Positions 18,213 to 27,019 of a stretch of 64,000 nt of DNA are shown here, one piece after another (positions within the stretch are counted from its first letter, which is position 1; every line of letters begins with the position of its first letter). Made by a program: the position numbers and the translations under genes. The notes under the pieces are model-generated. The model did no database searches, was not told the origin of the DNA, and was given only the letters and a program-made list of their open reading frames with translations. The stretch comes from Hyunsoonleella aestuarii (GTDB lineage: Bacteria > Bacteroidota > Bacteroidia > Flavobacteriales > Flavobacteriaceae), in NCBI RefSeq assembly GCF_006148925.1, contig NZ_VAWB01000001.1:1082001-1146000 (forward strand). The letters run 5' to 3'.

Positions 18213-18596
18213 ATGAAGCTCAAGTCTCAAAAATATCCCAAGGAAGAAAAGCTTAAAAGTAAAAAGCTTATCGACCTATTGTTTTCGGAAGGTCAGTCGG
18301 TATCCGCTTTTCCACTTCGATTAGTTTACCTAAACACCTCCTTTAATGAACCCGTTTTAGCTAAAACCGGTGTTTCAGTAAGCAAACGAAATTTTAAAAC
18401 AGCTGTAGATAGAAATCGTATAAAACGTTTGTTAAGAGAGGCTTACCGTCTTAATAAATCAAATTATTTTAACAACATTACAACACAATATGCGTTTATG
18501 ATTTTGTACATTGGCAAAGACAAACCCTCATTTTTAGAGGTTGAAACTAAAATGAACGCGTTATTTGAAAAGTTTTTGAGTAACGCTTCTAATTGA
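18213..18596 (+). CDS. rnpA: Ribonuclease P protein component
   Basis: Protein subunit of RNase P, which helps the catalytic RNA remove tRNA 5' leaders. The 127-residue product is basic and of normal length. The family signature is present: R67-N-R69, K71, R72 and R75 in RNRIKRLLRE, preceded by KTGVSVSKRNF. The usual neighbour rpmH is not adjacent. The gene sits 15 bp upstream of the CtpA-type protease gene, probably forming a unit with it. Confidence 0.95.
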   Translation: MKLKSQKYPKEEKLKSKKLIDLLFSEGQSVSAFPLRLVYLNTSFNEPVLAKTGVSVSKRNFKTAVDRNRIKRLLREAYRLNKSNYFNNITTQYAFMILYIGKDKPSFLEVETKMNALFEKFLSNASN

Positions 18597-18611
18597 TAAA
18601 ATATTAATCTT

Positions 18612-20246
18612 ATGAAATCTCTTCTAAGAAAAAAAATTATACTTCCAATTTTAGCTGGAATCCTGTTTTTAAGCACCACTGCTTTTAAAAATGATTTCTT
18701 TGAAATTGCTAAACAAATTGAAATTTTCACAACATTATTCAAAGAGCTCAACATGAACTATGTTGATGACACGAATCCTGGAGACTTAATGGACCATGCA
18801 ATAAAGAGTATGCTTGCTGATTTAGATCCTTACACACGATTTATGAACGAACAAGATGTTGAGGCTGCAAGAATTAATAACACTGGTGATTATACGGGAA
18901 TTGGTGCTAAAGTTAGAGCACATAAAGATAAACTTGTTATTGTAGAGCCATATAAAGGCTATCCTGCCGATGAAGCTGGCCTAAAAGCTGGAGACGAAAT
19001 AATTAAAGTGGGAGATATAACCATAGAATCTTATAAAGACGATGCTGGTAATTTACTTCAAGGTACTCCAGGGTCTTCTGTTTCTGTGACTTTTAAGCGA
19101 CAAGGAAAACAACAAACAGCAACTATTAATCGTGCCGAATTAGAGATAAAAGCCGTTCCTCATTTCTCGATGGTTAATGATAAAACGGGTTATATTGTTT
19201 TGAGCCAATTTAACAGAAAGGCTTCCTCTGAAACTAATTACGCTTTACGAGACCTAAAAGCTCAAGGTGCTGAAAATATTATCCTAGATCTTAGAGGAAA
19301 TCCTGGTGGTTTATTGAGTGAAGCTGTTAATATTGTTAATCTTTTTGTTCCTAAAGGACAACTTGTAGTAACCACAAAATCTAAGGTAAAAAAATACAAC
19401 CGAACCTATTATACCAAGAACAACCCAATTGATAAAAATATTCCTGTTGTTGTACTAATCGATGGCAATAGTGCTTCTGCTAGTGAAATTGTTTCGGGCT
19501 CTTTACAAGACTTAGATAGAGCAGTTATTGTAGGTTCTAGAAGTTTTGGAAAAGGATTAGTACAACGACCTAAACAATTAACTTATGGTACCCAAGTGAA
19601 AATTACTATTTCAAGATACTATACTCCTTCTGGACGTTGTATTCAGGCTTTGGATTATTGGAATAGAAACGATAAAGGGGAGGCGGTTCGTGTAAAACAA
19701 GAAAACTATAACGAATATAAAACAAAGAATGGTCGTAAAGTTTTTGATGGTGGTGGTGTTTTTCCAGACGAGAATTTAGGCGCTACTAAAAATGCTGCTA
19801 TAGTAAAATCGATTGAACAAGATAACCTAATTTTTAATTACGCTACAAAGTATTTTTACAACAATAAAATTGAAAATATTTCTAATTTTACACTATCTAC
19901 TGCAGATTTTTTAGATTTTAAAAGTTATTTAAAAACGAACAATTATTCTTTTGAAACAGATACCGAAAAGGCTTTATATAAAGCATTTGAAGCGGCTCAA
20001 AAAGAAGAATTAGATGATGAGATTGAAAATGATTTCCAAAATTTAGTTGAAAATTTAATCATTTCAAAAAACAGCATTATTGACGAAAATAAAGACTATC
20101 TTCTTAAATCTTTAACCGATGAGATTGTTAAAAGATATGTTTATAGAGAGGGCTTATATGACTACTACAAAATACATGACCAACCGATTAAGAAGGCTAC
20201 AGAAATATTAAATAATCCAAACACGTATATAAATTACTTAAAGTAG
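18612..20246 (+). CDS. S41 carboxy-terminal processing protease (CtpA/Prc type)
   Basis: Periplasmic serine protease of 544 residues that trims or degrades exported proteins from their C-termini. An N-terminal hydrophobic signal or anchor (residues 5-24) is followed by a PDZ domain at about 85-170 (GYPADEAGLKAGDEIIKVGD) and the S41 catalytic domain. The Ser/Lys dyad is visible as S289 in NSASASE and K314 in FGKGLVQ, the expected 25 residues apart. An approximately 130-residue C-terminal helical region (about 400-544) extends beyond the catalytic core. Confidence 0.93.
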   Translation: MKSLLRKKIILPILAGILFLSTTAFKNDFFEIAKQIEIFTTLFKELNMNYVDDTNPGDLMDHAIKSMLADLDPYTRFMNEQDVEAARINNTGDYTGIGAKVRAHKDKLVIVEPYKGYPADEAGLKAGDEIIKVGDITIESYKDDAGNLLQGTPGSSVSVTFKRQGKQQTATINRAELEIKAVPHFSMVNDKTGYIVLSQFNRKASSETNYALRDLKAQGAENIILDLRGNPGGLLSEAVNIVNLFVPKGQLVVTTKSKVKKYNRTYYTKNNPIDKNIPVVVLIDGNSASASEIVSGSLQDLDRAVIVGSRSFGKGLVQRPKQLTYGTQVKITISRYYTPSGRCIQALDYWNRNDKGEAVRVKQENYNEYKTKNGRKVFDGGGVFPDENLGATKNAAIVKSIEQDNLIFNYATKYFYNNKIENISNFTLSTADFLDFKSYLKTNNYSFETDTEKALYKAFEAAQKEELDDEIENDFQNLVENLIISKNSIIDENKDYLLKSLTDEIVKRYVYREGLYDYYKIHDQPIKKATEILNNPNTYINYLK

Positions 20247-20308
20247 GTGGTGTTTAATGAAACATCAAAAAAATGTATCTTTAAAAACTGATTTCGATTA
20301 ATAGCGCA

Positions 20309-21154
20309 ATGAAAAAATTAATTATTTTATTAATTTTAATTTTAAACGTATACTTTGTTTATTCTCAAAACAAAATTGCCCACGAAGTTTATTTCAATAC
20401 AGATGAATACGACGTCCCATTAACGGAAGAAAACCGTCTTCTGCTTTTTATTTCAAATTTGGGTGAGATTGATATTGAATCCATTTCAATTTTTGGTTTT
20501 TGCGACGATAGAGGAGCAGACACATACAACTTAAAGCTTTCTCAGCAGCGCGCCGATGCTATAAAAACCATTTTTTCAAACAACGAAATAAGCGAATCTT
20601 TAATAACAAATGTAGACGGAAAAGGCGAGATCCTTTTGAAAATAGTCAATGAAAAAAGTATTTCAAAAATTAGAGGGCTTAACAGAAAGGTAGAGGTTGT
20701 TGTAAAACCAAAGCCTCCAAAAACAAAGGAAGAGAAGAAAATAGTTGAAGAAAAGAAAAACGTTCCTGAAATAATTAAAGGTAAGCTGTCTGTTGGAGAT
20801 AAAATTGTATTTGAAAATATTTTATTCAAAACCGGTTATAGCACAGTAGCAAAAGATTCTAAAAAAACACTAGAAGATATTGCAAAATCTTTAGTAGAAC
20901 GAGAGGATATCTATTTCACCATTCAAGGACATGTTTGTTGTACTAAATTTAGCAGAGATGCTATTGATAGAAAGACTAAAAAGAGAAATTTATCTTTAGC
21001 GCGAGCTAAATATATTTACGATTATTTTGCTAAAAAAGGCGTAGAAAAAAAGCGTATGAAATATGTTGGAATGCGTAGAAAATTTCCATTAGGAGGCGAC
21101 CCTAAATTTGATAGACGTGTAGAAATATTAATTACTTATGTGAATGATAATTAA
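20309..21154 (+). CDS. OmpA-family protein with two OmpA-like domains
   Basis: Exported 281-residue protein with a signal peptide (residues 1-19, ending VYSQ). Two OmpA-like peptidoglycan-binding domains appear in tandem: the first at about 25-128 (FCDDRGADTYNLKLSQQRA) and the second at about 160-278 (GHVCCTKFS... NLSLARAKYIYDYF). A Lys/Glu-rich linker of about 25 residues separates them. No beta-barrel domain is present, so it likely bridges the cell wall and periplasm rather than forming a pore. Its last four bases overlap the end of the convergent acetyltransferase gene. Confidence 0.85.
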   Translation: MKKLIILLILILNVYFVYSQNKIAHEVYFNTDEYDVPLTEENRLLLFISNLGEIDIESISIFGFCDDRGADTYNLKLSQQRADAIKTIFSNNEISESLITNVDGKGEILLKIVNEKSISKIRGLNRKVEVVVKPKPPKTKEEKKIVEEKKNVPEIIKGKLSVGDKIVFENILFKTGYSTVAKDSKKTLEDIAKSLVEREDIYFTIQGHVCCTKFSRDAIDRKTKKRNLSLARAKYIYDYFAKKGVEKKRMKYVGMRRKFPLGGDPKFDRRVEILITYVNDN

Positions 21155-21594
21155 TTTCTTATCATAGCAATATGCGGTATATCGTCTTCTAAATATGATT
21201 GCCCAATAGGTTTAAAACCTAAATTAACATAAAAATGCTCTAAGTAACATTGTGCAGAAATCTTTATTAAGTTTTCGTTAAAGTATTCCTTAATAGCATC
21301 AATTGAAGCTTTCATTATATCATAACCGTATTTATATTGACGTTCTTTTTTAGCTACCACTACTCTACCAATACTTGATACTTCAAAATAGTCTCCAGGT
21401 TTAAAAATACGGGTATATGCTACTAGTTTATTTCCCTTAAACCCTAAAACATGTAACGCTTTTTGGTCTTTATAATCTATATCTTGGTATACACAATCTT
21501 GTTCTACCACAAAAACTTCACTGCGTAATTGGAGTAAATCGTATAATTCACTTTTTGTTAAATCACTATAACTTTTCACTTGTACACTTATCAT
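21151..21594 (-). CDS. GNAT N-acetyltransferase, ElaA-like
   Basis: A 147-residue acetyltransferase of the GNAT fold resembling ElaA: LLQLRSEVFVVEQDCVYQDID near residue 20 and SIGRVVVAKKERQYKYGYDIM (acetyl-CoA site) near 72-92. The substrate is unknown. Its stop codon shares the palindrome TTAA (21151-21154) with the stop of the convergent OmpA-family gene. Confidence 0.88.
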   Translation of the reverse strand: MISVQVKSYSDLTKSELYDLLQLRSEVFVVEQDCVYQDIDYKDQKALHVLGFKGNKLVAYTRIFKPGDYFEVSSIGRVVVAKKERQYKYGYDIMKASIDAIKEYFNENLIKISAQCYLEHFYVNLGFKPIGQSYLEDDIPHIAMIRN

Positions 21595-21648
21595 ATCTTT
21601 GTCACTTAAATAAGATACTGAAACAAGTTCAGTATCACGAATAAGTTT

Positions 21649-22569
21649 TTAATCCTGAACTATAACTTCTTTAGCATCATCCTTTCCAAATTCTGGCTGA
21701 ATATTCACATGGTTAATGTCATACTTATTAAAAACCAAATCTTCTATTTCATGTAAGATAATATCAAACTCAGAAAGGGTAATATTATTATTAAAATCTA
21801 TATGTGCTTCTAAATGAATCTCCTCTTCGTTTAATTGCCAAACATGCACATGGTGAACATTCTTAATAGCTTCAAACATGTTGATTTCATCCACTATTTT
21901 TTGTATTGGAATACTATCTGGTGTAAACAACATTAAAACTTTTATAGAGTTTTTTAATAAATCGTAACCCATCCAAACCAAATATAATGCGATTAAAAAA
22001 GTAAGGAAACTATCCACCCAAAACATTTGGAAATACTTCATTAATAAACCACCTATTAAGACCGCAACACTAGCCATCATATCTGTTATTAAATGCAGAT
22101 AAGCACTTTTCATATTCATATTAGCCTCAGAATCTTTCTTTAATAATAGTACACTAAAACCATTTCCTAAAATTGCAATTAAAGACAACCATATTACAAG
22201 ATTTGATTCTATTGCTTGAGGGTTCTGAAACCGTTCTATAGCTTCAACAATTAACAAAACAGCAATAACTATTAAAGTAGTAGCATTAATAAATGCCGCT
22301 AAAATTTCAGCACGTTTGTATCCAAACGTTTTTTTTATCGAAGCCCTCTTTTTAGTAAGCTTGTTAGCTATATAACTTATAATAAGTGATAATACGTCAC
22401 TAAAATTATGAAGTGCATCACTTAACAATGATAAACTTCCTGAAATTAAGCCGCCAACAACTTGAGCAACTGTTATTGCTATATTTAAAAAAATAGATAT
22501 TATAAGATTACGACCTCTTAAGTCGTTATGGTGATGGTGCTTGTGATTATGACCATTTGAATGTGACAT
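21649..22569 (-). CDS. CDF-family divalent cation efflux transporter
   Basis: Inner-membrane cation diffusion facilitator of 306 residues, which exports zinc or related divalent ions in exchange for protons. Six membrane segments are visible. Segment II has LSDALHNFSDVLS and segment V has HLITDMMASV; each carries the HxxxD-type zinc site. The His-rich N-terminus (NGHNHKHHHHND) and the cytosolic C-terminal domain (HVHVWQLNEEEIHLEAHI) are typical of CzcD-like members. It ends a probable unit starting at rpiB, 3 bp upstream. Confidence 0.93.
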   Translation of the reverse strand: MSHSNGHNHKHHHHNDLRGRNLIISIFLNIAITVAQVVGGLISGSLSLLSDALHNFSDVLSLIISYIANKLTKKRASIKKTFGYKRAEILAAFINATTLIVIAVLLIVEAIERFQNPQAIESNLVIWLSLIAILGNGFSVLLLKKDSEANMNMKSAYLHLITDMMASVAVLIGGLLMKYFQMFWVDSFLTFLIALYLVWMGYDLLKNSIKVLMLFTPDSIPIQKIVDEINMFEAIKNVHHVHVWQLNEEEIHLEAHIDFNNNITLSEFDIILHEIEDLVFNKYDINHVNIQPEFGKDDAKEVIVQD

Positions 22570-22572
22570 CTA

Positions 22573-23007
22573 CTAACAAGACAAAGGGATTTTATCCACA
22601 CGTTTTTGATGTCTACCGCCTTCAAAATCGGTATTTAAAAACGTATCAACCATTTGAACCGCCTGAGGTATTGCGGTATATCTCGCAGGAATACATAAAA
22701 TATTAGCATTATTATGTTGGCGTATTAATTCAACAATTTCTTTTGTCCAACATAAACCAGCTCTAACTTTTTGATACTTATTAGCAGTCATTGCAACACC
22801 ATTAGCACTTCCACAAATTAATATACCAAAATTTACTTTTCCGTTTTCCACGTCTTGAGCTACCGGATGAACAAAGTCCGGATAATCTACACTATCATCA
22901 GTATCGGTTCCATAATTATTTACAGTATAACCTTTATTTTCTAAAAACGTTTTTATAGCAAATTTATATTCTGTTCCAGCGTGATCGTTTCCTATAGAAA
23001 TTGTCAT
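22573..23007 (-). CDS. rpiB: Ribose-5-phosphate isomerase B
   Basis: Interconverts ribose-5-phosphate and ribulose-5-phosphate in the pentose phosphate pathway; RpiB/LacAB fold, 144 residues, normal length. Landmarks are IGNDHAGTEYK at the start, the active-site segment GILICGSANGVAMTANK (about 80-96) and RAGLCW near 101. The promoter-like TACCTTTG lies 25 bp upstream on the minus strand. The CDF exporter follows closely downstream in the same direction. Confidence 0.94.
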   Translation of the reverse strand: MTISIGNDHAGTEYKFAIKTFLENKGYTVNNYGTDTDDSVDYPDFVHPVAQDVENGKVNFGILICGSANGVAMTANKYQKVRAGLCWTKEIVELIRQHNNANILCIPARYTAIPQAVQMVDTFLNTDFEGGRHQKRVDKIPLSC

Positions 23008-23616
23008 GTTCTATTATATTATTAAGATTAAACAAAGGTAATAAATTAAGAAGTTGTGGATGCTTTTATTAATTACTTGTTAATAACTGTTTACTCTTTT
23101 CTAAAATTAAAATTTGGAGTATTCATTTATTTTTTCAATCAATAACCTTTTGGTAACATCCAAATAAGTTAATGTAAATTTTTAGTTAAGTTATAAGCAC
23201 TACAATATGTAGTTTTAAGCTTCATTAATATTTTTTTTATTAAAAATACTTGTTAATATCGGTTTCTAACAATTGTTAATAGAATTTATAAAGCACTTCT
23301 ATTTAAAGATGTTATAATTAATAAAGCTGTTAATTATATATCAATAATATTCAATAAAACATATTTCAAAATAATAACTAATAAAGTTATACCGTTATTA
23401 ACACACTATAATAACTATCATTTAATTTTTAAATTTTTAAAATAAAATAGTATTGTAATATATATTGTGGATAACTTCATTTAAAATAGATATAACTGAA
23501 ATTAAATATTAAAACCGTAGCTTTGTAAAAAACAAATAGCTAATACTTCACCTTTAACTGCTATTTAATAACAAAATTTCCAATACCTTAGGAAATATAA
23601 ATGAGTACAAATTTAA
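23008..23616. other. AT-rich 609-bp intergenic region with DnaA-box-like sites
   Basis: No gene is visible here. The region is very AT-rich and divergent (rpiB to the left, rnr to the right). It contains one perfect DnaA box (TGTGGATAA, 23466-23474) and a partial one (23055-23063). Several TGTTAATA-type relatives occur near 23079, 23251 and 23274, with a TTATTAACA near 23396. A second perfect box (TTATCCACA, 22592-22600) lies inside the end of rpiB. This could be a replication-initiation or DnaA-regulated site, but AT-richness makes chance matches likely. Confidence 0.3.
23033..23040 (-). promoter_or_regulatory. Putative -7 promoter element (TACCTTTG) of rpiB
   Basis: Exact TAnnTTTG match on the minus strand, 25 bp before the rpiB ATG, in the AT-rich gap. 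No confident -33 element was seen. Confidence 0.45.
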
Positions 23617-25812
23617 ATGAGTAAAAAAAGAAAAGGGAAATCCAGAAATAAAGGAATTCCTAACCTAACAAATGCGATTCTTAGCATTTTAAAAAAAGAT
23701 AAAAATCAAACTTTTAATTATAAACAAATTGCTGTTAAACTAAATGTTAACGATGCTAGCAGTAGAAATCAAATTATAAAAACCCTTGCTAAACTTGCTG
23801 CAAAAAATGAAATACAACAAGTAGATCGTGGTAAGTTTAAAGCAATTATTAATACAGAATATCATACTGGAGTTCTAGATCTATCTGTTAAAGGATCTGG
23901 TTATATTATTTGCGATGATTTTGATGAAGATGTATTTATTGCTTCTAATAATATAAACAGAGCATTAGATGGAGATGAAGTTGAATTCTATGCTTATAAA
24001 AGAAGAAAACGAGGTAAAATAGAAGGCGAGATAACAAATGTTATTGCTCGTGCAAAATCTGAATATATAGGTGTTATTCAAATTCAAAAAAACAGTAATT
24101 ACGCCTTTGTAATTCCGGATAGCAATAAGATGTATAAAGATATTTTTGTACCAATAAATAAAACCTTTAACGCTGAAGACGGAGATAAGGTTTTAGTAAA
24201 ACTAGAAGATTGGCCTGAAAATGCAGATTCTCCTTATGGAAAAGTTGAAAAAGTTTTAGGTAAACCGGGAGAACACAACACAGAAATCCATGCTATTTTA
24301 GCTGAATACGGGTTACCTCACGAATTTCCTCATGAAGTTGAAGTTTTTGCTAATGAATTAGATACTTCTATTACCGAAGCAGAAATTACAAAACGCAGGG
24401 ATATGCGTAAAGATTTAACTTTTACGATAGATCCTAAGGATGCGAAAGATTTTGATGATGCCTTATCCTTTGAAATATTAGACAATGGTTTATATGAAAT
24501 AGGAATTCATATTGCTGATGTATCTCATTATTTACAAGAAGGTACTATTTTAGATGATGAAGCTTATGAACGCGCAACATCTGTATATTTAGTGGATAGG
24601 GTGGTCCCTATGCTTCCTGAAGTATTATCAAACAACGCATGTTCTTTGAGACCACATGAAGAAAAGTATACCTTTTCTGCAGTATTTCAAATAAATGATA
24701 ATGCTGAAATAAAAAACCAATGGTTTGGTAGAACGGTAATTTATAGCGATGCACGATATGCTTATGAAGAAGCTCAAGCAGTTATAGAAACTAAGATAAA
24801 TCAAATTCCTGCAGAAGTTTCTTTATCTGGAAAAGCTTATAAAACCGATCAGAAATTAGCAGACGCCATTTTAAAAATGGATGAACTTGCTAAATTAATG
24901 CGAAAAAAACGCATGAAAAACGGCGCTATTTCTTTTGATAAAGTAGAAGTAAAATTCAATTTAGATGAAGATAATAATCCAGCAGGTGTATTTTTTAAAA
25001 CTAGTAAAGATGCTAATAAATTGATTGAAGAATTTATGTTATTAGCTAATAGGAAAGTATCAGAGTTTATTGGAAAACAATCACCTAAAAAAACGTTTGT
25101 GTATCGTGTGCATGACGAACCAGATGAAAGTAAACTAGCTTCTTTACAAAATGTAGTAAGTCGCTTTGGGTATAAGCTTAATTTTAAAGATAAAAAATCC
25201 ACGACAACATCACTAAATAATTTATTACAAGAGGTTGTGGGTAAAAAAGAGCAAAACCTTGTAGATACTTTAGCTATACGAAGTATGAGTAAAGCTGAAT
25301 ATACCACACATAATATTGGGCACTATGGGCTAGCATTCGATTATTATAGTCATTTTACCTCTCCAATACGTCGATATCCAGATGTTATGGCACATCGTTT
25401 ATTACAAGTATATTTAAATGGAGGGAAATCTGCAAATGAATCTGATTACGAAGAAAAATGCCAACATTCTAGTAACATGGAAATGTTAGCTACCAGAGCA
25501 GAACGCGATTCTATTAAATATATGCAAATTCGTTTTATGGAAGACCATAAAAATGAAGAGTTTGTAGGTGTTATTTCAGGAGTTACAGACTGGGGTGTTT
25601 ATGTAGAAATTATTTCTAATAAATGTGAAGGTATGGTTAGTGTTAGAGATATGAAAGACGATCACTACGCTTTTGATCAAGATTTATACGCTATGGTTGG
25701 TAGAATAAATAAAATAATTTATCAATTAGGTGATGAAGTGGTTGTAAAAGTTAAAAATACAGATTTAGTTAAAAAACATTTAGACTTTACCTTAGTTAGA
25801 AAGGTTGAATAA
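23617..25812 (+). CDS. rnr: Ribonuclease R
   Basis: Processive 3'-to-5' exoribonuclease of the RNB family that degrades structured RNA, 731 residues. Domain order is a basic N-terminus with a winged-helix (about 15-70), cold-shock OB domains (about 75-235), the RNB catalytic domain (about 255-590) and a C-terminal S1 domain (about 645-730). The metal-binding aspartate cluster is in IDPKDAKDFDDAL near residue 270, and HFTSPIRRYPD near 582 is another family mark. A 7-codon frame starting at 23601 stops over the rnr ATG and might affect its translation. Confidence 0.95.
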   Translation: MSKKRKGKSRNKGIPNLTNAILSILKKDKNQTFNYKQIAVKLNVNDASSRNQIIKTLAKLAAKNEIQQVDRGKFKAIINTEYHTGVLDLSVKGSGYIICDDFDEDVFIASNNINRALDGDEVEFYAYKRRKRGKIEGEITNVIARAKSEYIGVIQIQKNSNYAFVIPDSNKMYKDIFVPINKTFNAEDGDKVLVKLEDWPENADSPYGKVEKVLGKPGEHNTEIHAILAEYGLPHEFPHEVEVFANELDTSITEAEITKRRDMRKDLTFTIDPKDAKDFDDALSFEILDNGLYEIGIHIADVSHYLQEGTILDDEAYERATSVYLVDRVVPMLPEVLSNNACSLRPHEEKYTFSAVFQINDNAEIKNQWFGRTVIYSDARYAYEEAQAVIETKINQIPAEVSLSGKAYKTDQKLADAILKMDELAKLMRKKRMKNGAISFDKVEVKFNLDEDNNPAGVFFKTSKDANKLIEEFMLLANRKVSEFIGKQSPKKTFVYRVHDEPDESKLASLQNVVSRFGYKLNFKDKKSTTTSLNNLLQEVVGKKEQNLVDTLAIRSMSKAEYTTHNIGHYGLAFDYYSHFTSPIRRYPDVMAHRLLQVYLNGGKSANESDYEEKCQHSSNMEMLATRAERDSIKYMQIRFMEDHKNEEFVGVISGVTDWGVYVEIISNKCEGMVSVRDMKDDHYAFDQDLYAMVGRINKIIYQLGDEVVVKVKNTDLVKKHLDFTLVRKVE

Positions 25813-25871
25813 TTTTTTTATGATTTGTAACATTTTGTTTAATTAATTAACTAATTAATAAAAGTTTAGAC

Positions 25872-26168
25872 ATGATATTAACTACAACAAATTCAATTGA
25901 AGGACATAAAATACAAGATTATTTAGGTATCGTTACTGGGGTTTCTACTAATGTAAAAACATCTTTTTCTTTTAAATCTGAAAAAAATAAAAAACTTTAC
26001 GAAGATTTTATTAATAAAACTAAAGAAGCAGCATTTCAAAGTCTTAAAGAAAATGCAAATAAATTAAAAGCTAATGCCGTGGTTGGTATTTCAATAGATA
26101 TTGAAGCTTCTTCAACTTCTTACTTTTTTGTCTCTATTACTGGAACAGCTGTAAAGGTTAGTATTTAA
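25872..26168 (+). CDS. YbjQ-family (UPF0145) protein
   Basis: Small 98-residue protein matching the YbjQ/UPF0145 family, which forms pentamers and is called heavy-metal-binding in some databases without firm functional proof. Family marks are ILTTTNSIEG at the start and ANAVVGISID near residues 67-77. No signal peptide. It follows rnr by 59 bp and may share its transcript. Confidence 0.82.
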   Translation: MILTTTNSIEGHKIQDYLGIVTGVSTNVKTSFSFKSEKNKKLYEDFINKTKEAAFQSLKENANKLKANAVVGISIDIEASSTSYFFVSITGTAVKVSI

Positions 26169-26246
26169 TCCTAATATTTTCTAAAACTAAACTATCATCG
26201 GAATAATTATTGATAATTTTACGTTTTAATTTAAAATCCATTTCAC

Positions 26247-26921
26247 ATGAAACGTATATTCTTTTTTCTTATTTGTTTTGCTACTTTAATTTTAACTGCT
26301 CAAGACCCTATCGAAAAATCTATTGGTGATTTTAGTGAACTTAAAGTTTATGATTTAATAGAAGTTGAACTTATAAAATCCAACGATAATAAAGTTCTTA
26401 TAACAGGAGATAATGCGAGTAATGTTTTGGTTAATAATAAAAACGGAAAGCTAAAGATAAAAATGAGTCTTGAAGAAATTTTTGATGGGAGCAAGACAAA
26501 GGTAACTTTATATTATTCCAGTCTAGATATTATTGACGTTAATGAAGGAGCTAAGGTACACTCTAAAGATAAAATAAAACAGTTTGAGATAGACTTAAAA
26601 TCTCAAGAAGGTGGTTATATATATTTGGAACTAAATACCACTTATACAAATATTAAAGCTGTAACAGGAGGTGTAATTAAGGTTTTAGGAAAATCGAAAA
26701 GTCAAAATATAACACTTCGAACAGGAGGTGTTTTTAAAGGTTCTGAACTTAAAACTGATAAAACTGAAGTTTCCATTAATGCCGCTGGTGAGGCTTATGT
26801 TAATGCTTCAAAACTTGTGGATGTGAAAATTAAAGCAGGAGGAGATGTGTTTATTTATGGCGATCCAGAAAGAGTTAATGAAAGCAGGGTTTTAGGTGGT
26901 AGAATAAAACGTATGGATTAA
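26247..26921 (+). CDS. GIN domain (DUF2807) exported protein
   Basis: A 224-residue protein with a signal peptide (residues 1-18, ending LTAQ) followed by a head-GIN domain (DUF2807). This is a right-handed beta-helix rich in repeats such as INAAGEAYVNASKL and IKAGGDVFIYGDP near the C-terminus. The family is common in Bacteroidetes and its function is unknown; an auto-adhesin role has been suggested by annotation only. It ends with the usual GGRIKR tail. Confidence 0.82.
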   Translation: MKRIFFFLICFATLILTAQDPIEKSIGDFSELKVYDLIEVELIKSNDNKVLITGDNASNVLVNNKNGKLKIKMSLEEIFDGSKTKVTLYYSSLDIIDVNEGAKVHSKDKIKQFEIDLKSQEGGYIYLELNTTYTNIKAVTGGVIKVLGKSKSQNITLRTGGVFKGSELKTDKTEVSINAAGEAYVNASKLVDVKIKAGGDVFIYGDPERVNESRVLGGRIKRMD

Positions 26922-26938
26922 ATTTTAAACAAGTTTTT

Positions 26939-26960
26939 ACCATACAATAACCATACAATT
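26939..26960 (+). promoter_or_regulatory. 11-bp direct repeat upstream of LuxR-type regulator
   Basis: Two tandem 11-mers, ACCATACAATA and ACCATACAATT, 59 bp before the regulator start. They share period and core (ACCA..A..AT) with the repeats before susC, unit 2 and the T9SS protein (about 7 of 11 positions), so this may be a weaker or autoregulatory version of that operator. Confidence 0.4.
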
Positions 26961-27019
26961 AATCTTGAATCAATTATATTTACTAACTTAGCAGCACAAC
27001 AACTAAGTTATACACTATA

